Assembly: GCA_003223975.1 (NCBI GenBank) | Contig: QHXS01000046.1 | Span: 1-40,495, forward strand | Reading direction: 5' to 3' | Length of the DNA: 40,495 bases | Source: Acidobacteriota bacterium | GTDB lineage: Bacteria; Acidobacteriota; Blastocatellia; Pyrinomonadales; Pyrinomonadaceae | Part shown: one piece after another, positions 7,154 through 15,384 of the stretch | How the letters are laid out: every line of letters begins with the position of its first letter | Numbering within the stretch: position 1 is the stretch's first letter | Notes under the pieces: model-generated | What the model was told of the DNA's origin: nothing | Seen by the model: only the letters and a program-made list of their open reading frames with translations | Database searches by the model: none | Made by a program: the position numbers and the translations under genes

Positions 7154-8671
7154 ATGAAGCAAAACAACAGCAAGGCCGAGCCGTGCGTGATGGTAATTTT
7201 CGGGGCAACGGGTGACCTGACGAAACGTAAGCTGCTGCCGGCGATCTACAACCTAGCGAAAGACGGTTATTTGCCTGAGAAGTTCGCCATCGTCGGCGTC
7301 GGCAGGCAAGAGCTCGAGCGGGACGAGTTTCGCAATGAGGCACTCGGGCATCTGAAAGAGTTTGCCGGCAAGGGCCTTGATAAGAAAACGCTAAATTGGC
7401 TTCACGACAGGCTTTATTACACCGGCGGCGATTTCGGCGAAGATAAACAGCTTTTCGGCGACCTAAAGGCCTTGCTGAACGAGCTTTGTGAGAAACGCGG
7501 CATTCCCGAGAACTATTTCTATTATATGGCGTTGCCGCCGGACCTGTTCGCCGTCGTTGCTGGCAAGGTCGTGGATAACGGCCTCGGGCGTGAGGAACAA
7601 GGCCATTGGCGACGCTTCATTTTCGAGAAGCCTTTCGGTCATGACTTGCGATCGGCGAAGAAACTGAATGCCGATCTTTTGAAGATCCTGAAAGAGCGGC
7701 AGATCTATCGAATCGATCATTACCTCGGCAAGGAAACCGTTCAGAACATACTCGTATTTCGCTTTGGGAACGGGATGTTCGAGCCGATATGGAACCGCAA
7801 TTACGTCGACCACGTCCAGATCACGGTCGCTGAAACACTCGGCGTCGAGCTGCGTGGAAAATACTACGATACGGCCGGTGCATTGCGTGACATGGTGCCG
7901 AATCATATCTTCCAGCTTGTAACACTTACCGCGATGGAACCACCTGTCTCATTTAACGCAGATGAGGTCCGCGACGAACAGGCAAAGGTGCTGGAAGCGA
8001 TCAAACCGTTCGATAAAAAGAGCTTTGAATCGGACGTGGTCCGTGGCCAGTACGGCAAGGGCGTCGTCGATGGGAAAGATGTCGCGGCATATAAGACGGA
8101 ACCGGACGTTTCAAACTTCTCAAAGACCGAAACGTTCGTCGCCCTCAAGCTCTCTATCGACAACTGGCGATGGGCTGACGTTCCCTTCTATATTCGAACC
8201 GGCAAGCGAATGGCCGAGAAGCACACAAGCATTATCGTCCAGTTCAAGCAGCCGCCTTTCGTTATGTTTCGCGGCACGCCGGTCGAACGCCTTCGGTCGA
8301 ACTACATCGACATACATATCCAACCGGACGAGGGCATCACGCTGCACTTCGGTGCAAAGATCCCCGGGCCTGTTATGAAGCTCGGCGTCGTCGACATGGA
8401 CTTCAATTACGTCGAGCATTTCGGCGAACAGATGAGTACGGGCTACGAACGCCTTTTATTCGACTGCATAACCGGCGACGCAACACTCTTTCAACGTGCC
8501 GATATGGTCGAAGCGGGTTGGGAAACAGTGTCGCCGATATTGAAACACTGGAATGATTCGAGCGACAACCTCACACGCTACCCTTCCGGCTCCTGGGGAC
8601 CAAAGGCCGCAGACGAACTTTTGGAACGCGACGGCCGACGCTGGCGAAACCCACAGCACAACCAGAAATGA
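7154..8671 (+). CDS. zwf: Glucose-6-phosphate 1-dehydrogenase
   Basis: This 505-residue protein has typical G6PD length. It shows the N-terminal Rossmann motif GATGDLTKRKL (18-27), the EKPFG stretch (158-162) and the active-site signature RIDHYLGKE (186-194) with its His and Lys residues. It oxidises glucose 6-phosphate to 6-phosphogluconolactone, the entry step of the oxidative pentose phosphate pathway and a major NADPH source. The start is ATG 7154, 11 bases after the end of the repeat hairpin; no strong ribosome-binding site is visible. No other pentose phosphate gene is adjacent, and the next gene follows after 58 bases on the same strand. Confidence 0.97.
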   Translation: MKQNNSKAEPCVMVIFGATGDLTKRKLLPAIYNLAKDGYLPEKFAIVGVGRQELERDEFRNEALGHLKEFAGKGLDKKTLNWLHDRLYYTGGDFGEDKQLFGDLKALLNELCEKRGIPENYFYYMALPPDLFAVVAGKVVDNGLGREEQGHWRRFIFEKPFGHDLRSAKKLNADLLKILKERQIYRIDHYLGKETVQNILVFRFGNGMFEPIWNRNYVDHVQITVAETLGVELRGKYYDTAGALRDMVPNHIFQLVTLTAMEPPVSFNADEVRDEQAKVLEAIKPFDKKSFESDVVRGQYGKGVVDGKDVAAYKTEPDVSNFSKTETFVALKLSIDNWRWADVPFYIRTGKRMAEKHTSIIVQFKQPPFVMFRGTPVERLRSNYIDIHIQPDEGITLHFGAKIPGPVMKLGVVDMDFNYVEHFGEQMSTGYERLLFDCITGDATLFQRADMVEAGWETVSPILKHWNDSSDNLTRYPSGSWGPKAADELLERDGRRWRNPQHNQK

Positions 8672-8729
8672 TCCTGTCCAAAAGTTGCCATCGAATGGCT
8701 ACTCAAATATCATTCTTGTACAGAAACTG

Positions 8730-10043
8730 ATGGGAACAGAGATACTGATCGGGATCGCGATCCTTTTCGCGCTTGTCTTCCTGGCAACCGTCGATCTGGC
8801 TTTCTCACAGCTTTCCGATCTCAGCCTTCGGCGTCTGTCTTCTGAATCGGACGATACCCTAAGCAAGCGTTCAACCAAATTACTCCGCACGATACTCGAA
8901 GACCGTGCCCGCTTCCGATTCGCACTTTCTTCTGCAATCCAGGCACTTCTGATCGGATTTACCGTACTGGTTACGTGGATCGTTCTAAAGGTCACGAACG
9001 ACGTCTCACTCATCCTGTTTTACGCACTTCTCATCGGATTGGTGGTTACGGTCGTCTTCCGACAGATATTACCGCGACTGTTAGTTCGAACGCGTCCTGA
9101 ACAGAAACTGTTATGGTTGCTGCCGGTCGTTCGGCCTTTGTACGCCGGTGCAAAATTGCTGACCAGCCCGATCTCGTCATTCTTTAAGACACGCGAACAG
9201 CAAAAGCTTGAGCAAACTCAGACGCCCGATGCACCCGACGACGATGCCGATTCGGGCACGGACGATCTTCAGGCATTGATGGAAGTCGGCGAAGCGGAAG
9301 GCATCATCGAAGAAGAAGAACGCGAGATGATCGAGTCGCTCTTTGAATTCAGCGAAACCCGTACCGGCGAGATCATGACGCCGAGGACAGAGATCTGTGC
9401 GGTGCCGATCGGTTCGTCGATCAAAGAGGTTCGCGACCTTATGATCGAGGAGAAGTACTCGCGGCTTCCCGTCTATCGGGAGAATATCGACAACGTCGAA
9501 GGCATCGTCTACGTACGCGACCTGCTGCAGGCATGGGCCGAAGGCAAGGAAGACGAACCGATATCGAGCCTGCTGCGTGACGCGTATTTCGTTCCCGAAA
9601 CCAAGTCGGCAGCCGACCTGTTGAAGAGCATGCAGAGCGAACACTTCCAGTTTGCGGTAGTGATCGATGAATACGGCGGTGTTGCCGGCATAGTGACCGT
9701 TGAGGACATTCTGGAAGAGATCGTCGGCGAGATCGAAGACGAAGATATTGAAGATGAAGAAATAATCGAGATCGTCGAGGGCGACGAAGATTATTGGGAT
9801 ATTCTCGGCTCAACCGAGATCGACAAGATCGAAAGACTTTTCGATATAGAACTTGAGGATGAAGAGTACACAACGCTTGCCGGACTTGTTACAAGCAAAA
9901 CAGGTTACGTGCCAAAGGTAGGTGAAACTGTTACAGCAGAAGGCCTGCAATATGAAGTCTTAAAGGGCGATGATAAAAAGGTCGAACTTGTCCGCGTTCG
10001 CGTGACAAAGCTGGAAGACGCCGACCGCAACAACGAAGCGTAG
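8730..10043 (+). CDS. CNNM/CBS/CorC-type membrane transporter-like protein (HlyC/CorC family)
   Basis: This 437-residue protein starts at ATG 8730 (MGTEILIGIAILFALVFLAT), which puts the first membrane helix right at the N-terminus. The layout is a DUF21/CNNM membrane domain with hydrophobic segments around 4-25, 67-86 and 92-115, an acidic linker (about 163-200), a CBS pair starting at GEIMTPRTEI (213-222) and including RLPVYRENIDNVEG and GGVAGIVTVEDILEEIVGEI, and a C-terminal CorC/HlyC transporter-associated domain (about 350-425, with EYTTLAGLV). Family members are linked to Mg2+/Co2+ efflux or homeostasis with nucleotide sensing through the CBS pair. The substrate here is not known. The string of Glu/Asp residues after the CBS pair (336-353) is notable. 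Confidence 0.88.
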   Translation: MGTEILIGIAILFALVFLATVDLAFSQLSDLSLRRLSSESDDTLSKRSTKLLRTILEDRARFRFALSSAIQALLIGFTVLVTWIVLKVTNDVSLILFYALLIGLVVTVVFRQILPRLLVRTRPEQKLLWLLPVVRPLYAGAKLLTSPISSFFKTREQQKLEQTQTPDAPDDDADSGTDDLQALMEVGEAEGIIEEEEREMIESLFEFSETRTGEIMTPRTEICAVPIGSSIKEVRDLMIEEKYSRLPVYRENIDNVEGIVYVRDLLQAWAEGKEDEPISSLLRDAYFVPETKSAADLLKSMQSEHFQFAVVIDEYGGVAGIVTVEDILEEIVGEIEDEDIEDEEIIEIVEGDEDYWDILGSTEIDKIERLFDIELEDEEYTTLAGLVTSKTGYVPKVGETVTAEGLQYEVLKGDDKKVELVRVRVTKLEDADRNNEA

Positions 10044-10109
10044 GAAAGTGCGGTGTAGGCACGACCGGAATTTGATATTATTGAAGTAAATCAACAGGAG
10101 GCAACGGCT

Positions 10110-10763
10110 ATGGCGATCAGACTAGGCGACGACGCTCCCAATTTTACTGCGGAAACGACCGAAGGGACCATTAACTTTTACGATTATCTAGGTGACAGCT
10201 GGGGAATACTTTTCTCGCACCCGAAGGATTACACTCCGGTTTGCACCACCGAGCTTGGCTACACCGCGAAGCTCAAACCCGAATTCGAAAAGCGAAACGT
10301 GAAGGTGATCGGCCTGAGCGTTGACCCGCTGGATTCGCACAAGGGTTGGGCAAAGGACATCGAAGAAACGCAGGGCGTTGCTCTGAATTTCCCGGTCATC
10401 GCAGACGCTGACCGAAAGGTCTCGGACCTATACGACATGATCCATCCGAACGCGAACGACACGTTTACCGTTCGTTCGGTTTATGTTGTTGGACCGGACA
10501 AGAAAGTAAAGCTGATGATCACATACCCGGCAAGCACGGGACGCAATTTCGATGAGATCCTGCGTGTGATCGACTCGCTGCAGCTAACCTCGAAATACAG
10601 CGTCGCGACACCGGTGAACTGGAAAGACGGTGACGACTGCATCATCGTTCCGTCTGTTACGGACGAGCAGGCGAAGGAGAAATTCCCTGCCGGCTGGAAT
10701 GCAGTGAAGCCCTATTTGCGGATCACGCCGCAGCCTAACAAGGTTAAGGGCACCGCAGCGTAG
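10110..10763 (+). CDS. 1-Cys peroxiredoxin (Prx6 subfamily)
   Basis: This 217-residue protein begins MAIRLGDDAPNF and contains the peroxidatic motif FSHPKDYTPVCTTELG with Cys45 in the PxxxT/S-x-x-C context. The long C-terminal extension, with DGDDCIIVPSVTDEQAKEKFP and a PYLRITPQP tail, is typical of the Prx6/AhpC-TSA C-terminal group. It reduces hydrogen peroxide and organic peroxides in the cytosol, with the resolving thiol supplied by a partner; bacillithiol, whose synthesis is implied by bshC in this window, is a possible but unproven partner. An AGGAGG 8 bases before ATG 10110 fixes the start. A terminator-like hairpin follows at 10825. Confidence 0.95.
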   Translation: MAIRLGDDAPNFTAETTEGTINFYDYLGDSWGILFSHPKDYTPVCTTELGYTAKLKPEFEKRNVKVIGLSVDPLDSHKGWAKDIEETQGVALNFPVIADADRKVSDLYDMIHPNANDTFTVRSVYVVGPDKKVKLMITYPASTGRNFDEILRVIDSLQLTSKYSVATPVNWKDGDDCIIVPSVTDEQAKEKFPAGWNAVKPYLRITPQPNKVKGTAA

Positions 10764-10824
10764 GCTTATTCAAACATTCTAAACATTGAAACAGTTCCAG
10801 ACACCTGCAACTGTTTGATTCAAA

Positions 10825-10859
10825 AGTGGTCGCAAACAATGCGGCCACTTGAACTTTTT
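10825..10859 (+). terminator. Probable terminator after the peroxiredoxin gene
   Basis: AGTGGTCGC (10825-10833) pairs with GCGGCCACT (10841-10849), nine pairs including one G-U, around a 7-base loop. T5 follows at 10855-10859 after five bases. A second, weaker inverted repeat AAACAGTT/AACTGTTT lies just upstream (10789-10816). The position 60 bases after the peroxiredoxin stop suits termination, but the next gene starts only 10 bases later, so read-through or attenuation is possible. Confidence 0.5.
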
Positions 10860-10869
10860 GAGCTACGAA

Positions 10870-11376
10870 ATGAAGCTGCAAGCCGAGATCGGCGACGACA
10901 AACACCAGGTCGAGATCCACCGCAATGGCGACATCGTGACTGCGACGATCGACGGCGAGACGTTCGAGGCTGAAGTATCGCAGCCGGAACCAAACGTTTA
11001 CCTGATCAAGCGTGACGGCAAGGTATTCGAGGCGTTCGTTGTTCTGAACGATCGTCCGACCCAAGCCACGGCGGTTTCAGTTAATGGTCATGACGTTGAT
11101 GTAAAGTTGATCGACCCGAAACGGTTGCGCAGCAAAGGCAGCGACACAGAGCACGGCGATGGTTTGGCGGAGATCAGGACGGCGATGCCGGGAAAGGTCG
11201 TTCGCCTTTTGGTCGAAGTTGGTGCTTTGGTCGAGAAAGGCGACGGCGTGCTGGTCGTCGAAGCAATGAAAATGCAGAACGAGCTCAAATCGCCAAAGGC
11301 CGGCACGGTGAAAACCATAAAGGTGTCCGAAGGCCACACCGTCGCCGGCGGTGATGTACTTGCAACTATTGAGTGA
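10870..11376 (+). CDS. Biotin/lipoyl attachment-domain protein (BCCP-like)
   Basis: This 168-residue protein has a C-terminal biotinyl domain. AMPGKVVRLLVEVG leads into VVEAMKMQNE with the biotin-acceptor Lys134 in EAMKM (131-135), and the domain closes with GTVKTIKVSEGHTVAGGDVLATIE. The N-terminal half (about 1-95) resembles the small BT-like linker region found in the biotin-carrier part of acyl-CoA carboxylases. It most likely serves as the carrier subunit of a multi-subunit propionyl/acetyl-CoA carboxylase, but no biotin carboxylase or carboxyltransferase is adjacent. ATG 10870 is chosen because an upstream TTG lies inside the terminator hairpin. The gene is convergent with the next one: stop codons are only two bases apart, with no room for a terminator. 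Confidence 0.85.
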   Translation: MKLQAEIGDDKHQVEIHRNGDIVTATIDGETFEAEVSQPEPNVYLIKRDGKVFEAFVVLNDRPTQATAVSVNGHDVDVKLIDPKRLRSKGSDTEHGDGLAEIRTAMPGKVVRLLVEVGALVEKGDGVLVVEAMKMQNELKSPKAGTVKTIKVSEGHTVAGGDVLATIE

Positions 11377-11378
11377 GT

Positions 11379-13955
11379 TTATTGTCGGCCATTAGGCAAA
11401 CTCAGCATATTGGCAAGTAGCCGGTATGCCCCGGGAACACCCGCGGGCAATTGCCTGAACAGCGAATAGCTGCAATAGATAAACTTCCCTTTTCCAACAT
11501 CGGCGATCACCAACCCGCCGGAATTCTCTGCTTCTCCTGCATCATGCGATTCTACAAGGCCAGTGTATTTCGAATCCATCGTCGAGAAGTTGTAAAGATT
11601 TCGCTCCTGGACCCATCCCTTAAAATCTTCATCCGTTATCTTGTTCGGAGAATTCAGGATCGGGTGCGTCGGCTGAAGGACCTTGATCGGTGCATTTTCA
11701 TCGACGACCCGCGGCCCCATTTGAGCAGGATAAGGCAACGCATTCATCTGAGCGTATTGCGGAAGTTGGTACTGTACGATCAGAGTGCCGCCGTTCGACG
11801 CGAAATCGAGCAGCCGTTTGTTGTTCGCAACAACATCGGGCCGCACCTGATAGGCCCTGATGCCGACAACGATCGTGTCATACTTCGAAAGATCTCCACT
11901 GGCTAGCTCCATTTCGGAAATGATCGAAACATCGAAACCCATCTGTTTTATCGCATCAGCAACACGGTCGCCGCTTCCCATCACATAACCAACTTTCACT
12001 GCCGAGGTTTTCAGTTCGAACACCTTCACGTCGGTCGTCGCCTTTCGGTATATTCTATGAGTCTGAATGTGCGGATATGCGAGCGTCCGCATCGTAGTGG
12101 TCGCTAGTGCTTCACCAATAGCAGCCTGACCCACGATCTGATAGCTTCCGGCTTTGGTACGAGCAGGAATCGTGACGTCGAAAATGATCGATGCCCGCTC
12201 ACCGCTTCGCTTGAGATCGAAAGTTGGCGAGCTTGCTGTATATTTCCACTCGGTCGGACTGTTGATATTCAAAGACACCGACCCCGTTACGGCTTTTACC
12301 GAGTTGCTCACGACACTCATTGCGAGCTCTCGGGTTTGCGGCTTTTCCGAATACGGGACGATCAGTAACGACTGGTCTAACTCCACCGAGATCTTCGGAA
12401 CGATCTCGAGATCTCGTCGTATCTCGCCGCGGACGTCATCGGCATAACGAAATTCGATCGGCCTTTCAAACTCCACTTTATTTCCCAGAACATCTAATGT
12501 AACGACCGCATGTGGACCTTCATTCCCGAACGGCAAGGTCGCATCGTCGCCGGCGGTTGTCCAATCGAACAGGTCGCCGTTTCTCGGATTGCGAAGCCAG
12601 TACGGCTGTGTCGGCCGGGCATCGATCGATGCTTGTAGATCGAAATAAGTTGAATAATCACCGGTTTCGCGTCGAAAGAAACTTTGTTGTTGCGGCGCAG
12701 GCGGCGGTTCTGCTTTCGATGCGGACCAGCCTTTCGGGGTATTGATCTTGATCTCGGTGCCCTTGATTCCCTCTTTTAGGGGCAAAAAGGTCCGCACCGC
12801 GACGAAAGTTGATTCCCCCGGAACAACGGTTTCGCGGTCGGCTATAGCGTCGATCTGGATGCCGCCGGCCAGCCTGATCGCCTCGGAAAACTCGCGTTGT
12901 TTGTCCCGAAAAAATGCTTTTGTTTGAGGTACCCGTGTCGACCATTCGCCATTCACCGACATCGTGTAACCCTTAGCGAGTAGGGGAAGAATCTTCTCTG
13001 GCGAATGAATATCGAAACTGCTCAACGCGTCAGAAGTAACTTTTTGCAGTTCTGCCAACCGTTTCATGTTCGGCTCTTCAGAATTATTTGTGCTTTTCGC
13101 GGCTCCAACGACGGAGATATCGAGATCGTCGAAAATGTTGGCTTCCTTTTTTTCCGAGCCGACCAGATCCATTTGCGAAAACTGGTCACCCTTCAATTCA
13201 AGGACGCCTTGTTCCTGCGACTTGTGCTGGCTGCGAGCTTCCATCGCGATCTCGAAGAAAGAACGTCCCAGCAAAGGGTCGTATTGGCCGGTGTTGATCT
13301 TCAACCGAGGCTCGCCGCTGCCGCGATGGCGTTGATAGAATTTCTGAACATTCCACGGCGGACCCGCAGAACCGCATTGCATCATATCCGCAGCCGCCTT
13401 CACCGCAAGGGGTGCGATATATCCCGAAAACTGATGCTGGCCATGACCGTCCGCTGGAGTTCCATTAAAAACCGCAACAACAACGAGTGGCCGAAAATGA
13501 CGTATCACACGGACCGCATCGCATAGGATCGTCTGCTCATCCCATTTCTGTTTAGCCTCGGCTAAAGTCTTCGAAAATCCGTAGTCATAAGCTCGTGTGA
13601 AGAACTGCTCTGCACCATCAAGTCGTCTAGCCTGCAAAAGTTCTTCGGTGCGGATCACGCCAAGGGCTTCGCCCAATTCAGAACCGATAATGTTTTGGCC
13701 GCCGTCGCCGCGCGTCAGTGAAAGGTACCCGGTTCGCGCGTTCTCGCCGCGAGAGAGATATGAAAGCAGCGCGTTGTCCTCATCGTCGGGATGAGCCCCG
13801 ATCATCAAAACGCTTTTTGAATTATTAAGTCGAAGCAAGAGTTGATAAAGGCCGGTCGCTCCGCGGTCGTAAACTGGTCGAACCTGCGCGACCAGAAACG
13901 ACTGCCCCGTTGCGACAAGTAAAATTAACAGTGCAGTATGTCTAAATAATTTCAT
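11379..13955 (-). CDS. Exported PIG-L/LmbE-family deacetylase with C-terminal accessory domains
   Basis: This 858-residue protein begins with a Sec signal peptide (MKLFRHTALLILLVATGQSF, cleavage near VAQ). The LmbE/PIG-L zinc deacetylase domain follows, with MIGAHPDDEDNALLSYLSRG holding the metal-binding AHPDDE (54-59), SLTRGDGGQN, and HGQHQFSG further on. The middle of the protein resembles NEW3/CARDB-like beta-sandwich regions (for example TGSVSLNINSPTEWKYTASS). The last 200 residues form a glutamine amidotransferase-like or ThuA-like alpha/beta part (YDTIVVGIRAY, GGTLIVQYQLPQY). It probably deacetylates an N-acetyl sugar or glycan in the periplasm. BshB of bacillithiol synthesis belongs to the same superfamily, but this exported multidomain protein is unlikely to be BshB. 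It overlaps the permease gene by 14 bases. Confidence 0.83.
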   Translation of the reverse strand: MKLFRHTALLILLVATGQSFLVAQVRPVYDRGATGLYQLLLRLNNSKSVLMIGAHPDDEDNALLSYLSRGENARTGYLSLTRGDGGQNIIGSELGEALGVIRTEELLQARRLDGAEQFFTRAYDYGFSKTLAEAKQKWDEQTILCDAVRVIRHFRPLVVVAVFNGTPADGHGQHQFSGYIAPLAVKAAADMMQCGSAGPPWNVQKFYQRHRGSGEPRLKINTGQYDPLLGRSFFEIAMEARSQHKSQEQGVLELKGDQFSQMDLVGSEKKEANIFDDLDISVVGAAKSTNNSEEPNMKRLAELQKVTSDALSSFDIHSPEKILPLLAKGYTMSVNGEWSTRVPQTKAFFRDKQREFSEAIRLAGGIQIDAIADRETVVPGESTFVAVRTFLPLKEGIKGTEIKINTPKGWSASKAEPPPAPQQQSFFRRETGDYSTYFDLQASIDARPTQPYWLRNPRNGDLFDWTTAGDDATLPFGNEGPHAVVTLDVLGNKVEFERPIEFRYADDVRGEIRRDLEIVPKISVELDQSLLIVPYSEKPQTRELAMSVVSNSVKAVTGSVSLNINSPTEWKYTASSPTFDLKRSGERASIIFDVTIPARTKAGSYQIVGQAAIGEALATTTMRTLAYPHIQTHRIYRKATTDVKVFELKTSAVKVGYVMGSGDRVADAIKQMGFDVSIISEMELASGDLSKYDTIVVGIRAYQVRPDVVANNKRLLDFASNGGTLIVQYQLPQYAQMNALPYPAQMGPRVVDENAPIKVLQPTHPILNSPNKITDEDFKGWVQERNLYNFSTMDSKYTGLVESHDAGEAENSGGLVIADVGKGKFIYCSYSLFRQLPAGVPGAYRLLANMLSLPNGRQ

Positions 13956-15384
13956 TGGTAACGATTTGCGACCCGAAAGGGAACTCTTTTCTTTTATACG
14001 AACGAACTAGATAAATGATGACGCCCGTCACGATCAGAACTGCAGCGTATTTGACCTGCACGAGAAAACCTTTTCGCATGAACATCACGTAGAGAAATCC
14101 GACCAACGCACAAACCGCGGGAACCGGATACAGCCACATTTTGAATGGACGAGGCATCTCAGGACGTGTCTTTCTGAGGATCATCAGTCCGACGATCTGA
14201 GCAACAAACTGCACGAGGATGCGGATCACGACCATTGCGGCGATGACGTCTGCAAGTCGAAAGAAACAGAAAACCGCTGCTATCGCGCCCATCGTCAAAA
14301 GCGAAATGTATGGGAACCGGTGTACCGGGTGCAGCTTTGAAAAGATCTTGAAATAATTGCCGTCGAGTGCGGCTGCATACGGCACGCGTGAATAGCCCAG
14401 CAGAAGAGAAAACACGGAAGCAAACGCCGTGAAAATGATCAGCACGGTCGCGATCACCCCTGCCGTCGGGCCATAGAGCCGTTCCATCATTGCCGAAACC
14501 ACATATTTCTGTGCGTCTGTTTCGGCAACCGCGCTGAACTCCCGCCACGGGATCACCCCAAGGATCGAGATGTTCATTACGATGTAGATCGCAGCAACCA
14601 GCAGTATCGAATAAATAATTGCTCTCGGGATCGTTTTTTCAGGCTCTTTAACTTCGCCGGCAAAAAAATTAACGTTGTAGTATCCCCAATAATCGTAAAC
14701 CGCGACCAGCAATGCAGCACCGAGACCGTAAAAGAACTCCGGCTTTAATTCAAACGCTCCCGGCGGAAAATCGAACGCAAGCTTAGGATCGAAATTCGAA
14801 ATGCCTGCGAATATCACCCAAAGGATCGTCGCGATAACAACGATCCAAAAGAACTTCGACATTTTCTCGATGATCGTGATCCGTCGATAAAGTAGAAAAA
14901 CCGCTATTCCTAGAACGCCCACGGCCACGAAGATTATCGGGAACGAATTTATCTCGACAGTACCGAGGATCGGAACTGATAACTTTGTGGCGGTTCCCAT
15001 CGACGGGAAAATATAAGTTGCGTATTGCGAAAGGCCGATGCCGCCTGATGCGATCGATAACGGCGCCGAGAATGTGAGCTGCCAAATAAACAGAAACGAC
15101 ATCAGCCGTCCAAGCCGATTTGGGCCATAGATCTCTTTTAGATAATTGTAAGGGCCGCCCGATTTTGGCATCGACGCACCGAGTTCTGCCCACACTAACC
15201 CATCACACATACAAAGCACCGCGCCCGCGATCCATCCGATCATTGCCTGCGGCCCGCCCATTGCGGCGATGATCAGAGGCATCGTAATGAAAGGCCCCAC
15301 GCCGATCATGTCGATCATGTTCAGCGTTGTCGCCCCGGTTACGCCCACGCCGCGGATAAGCTTTTCAGTTGGTTCGGATTGCAT
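13942..15384 (-). CDS. APC-superfamily amino acid permease
   Basis: This 480-residue protein has about 12 hydrophobic segments. It starts MQSEPTEKLIRGVGVTGATT, followed by the glycine-rich first helix MIDMIGVGPFITMPLIIAAM typical of the amino acid-polyamine-organocation superfamily, and it has the conserved SKSGGPYNYL-like segment (SMPKSGGPYNYLKEIYG). It is an inner-membrane amino acid importer or exchanger with unknown substrate. The start is assigned at 15384 because the ATG overlaps the mutL stop codon as TGATG; a longer frame would run far into mutL. The 3' end overlaps the PIG-L gene by 14 bases, so the operon is tightly packed. Confidence 0.9.
   Translation of the reverse strand: MQSEPTEKLIRGVGVTGATTLNMIDMIGVGPFITMPLIIAAMGGPQAMIGWIAGAVLCMCDGLVWAELGASMPKSGGPYNYLKEIYGPNRLGRLMSFLFIWQLTFSAPLSIASGGIGLSQYATYIFPSMGTATKLSVPILGTVEINSFPIIFVAVGVLGIAVFLLYRRITIIEKMSKFFWIVVIATILWVIFAGISNFDPKLAFDFPPGAFELKPEFFYGLGAALLVAVYDYWGYYNVNFFAGEVKEPEKTIPRAIIYSILLVAAIYIVMNISILGVIPWREFSAVAETDAQKYVVSAMMERLYGPTAGVIATVLIIFTAFASVFSLLLGYSRVPYAAALDGNYFKIFSKLHPVHRFPYISLLTMGAIAAVFCFFRLADVIAAMVVIRILVQFVAQIVGLMILRKTRPEMPRPFKMWLYPVPAVCALVGFLYVMFMRKGFLVQVKYAAVLIVTGVIIYLVRSYKRKEFPFGSQIVTNEII

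Noticed and set aside
9177..9644. 155-codon minus-strand frame opposite the CBS/CorC gene
   Set aside because: Antisense shadow of the CBS domains.
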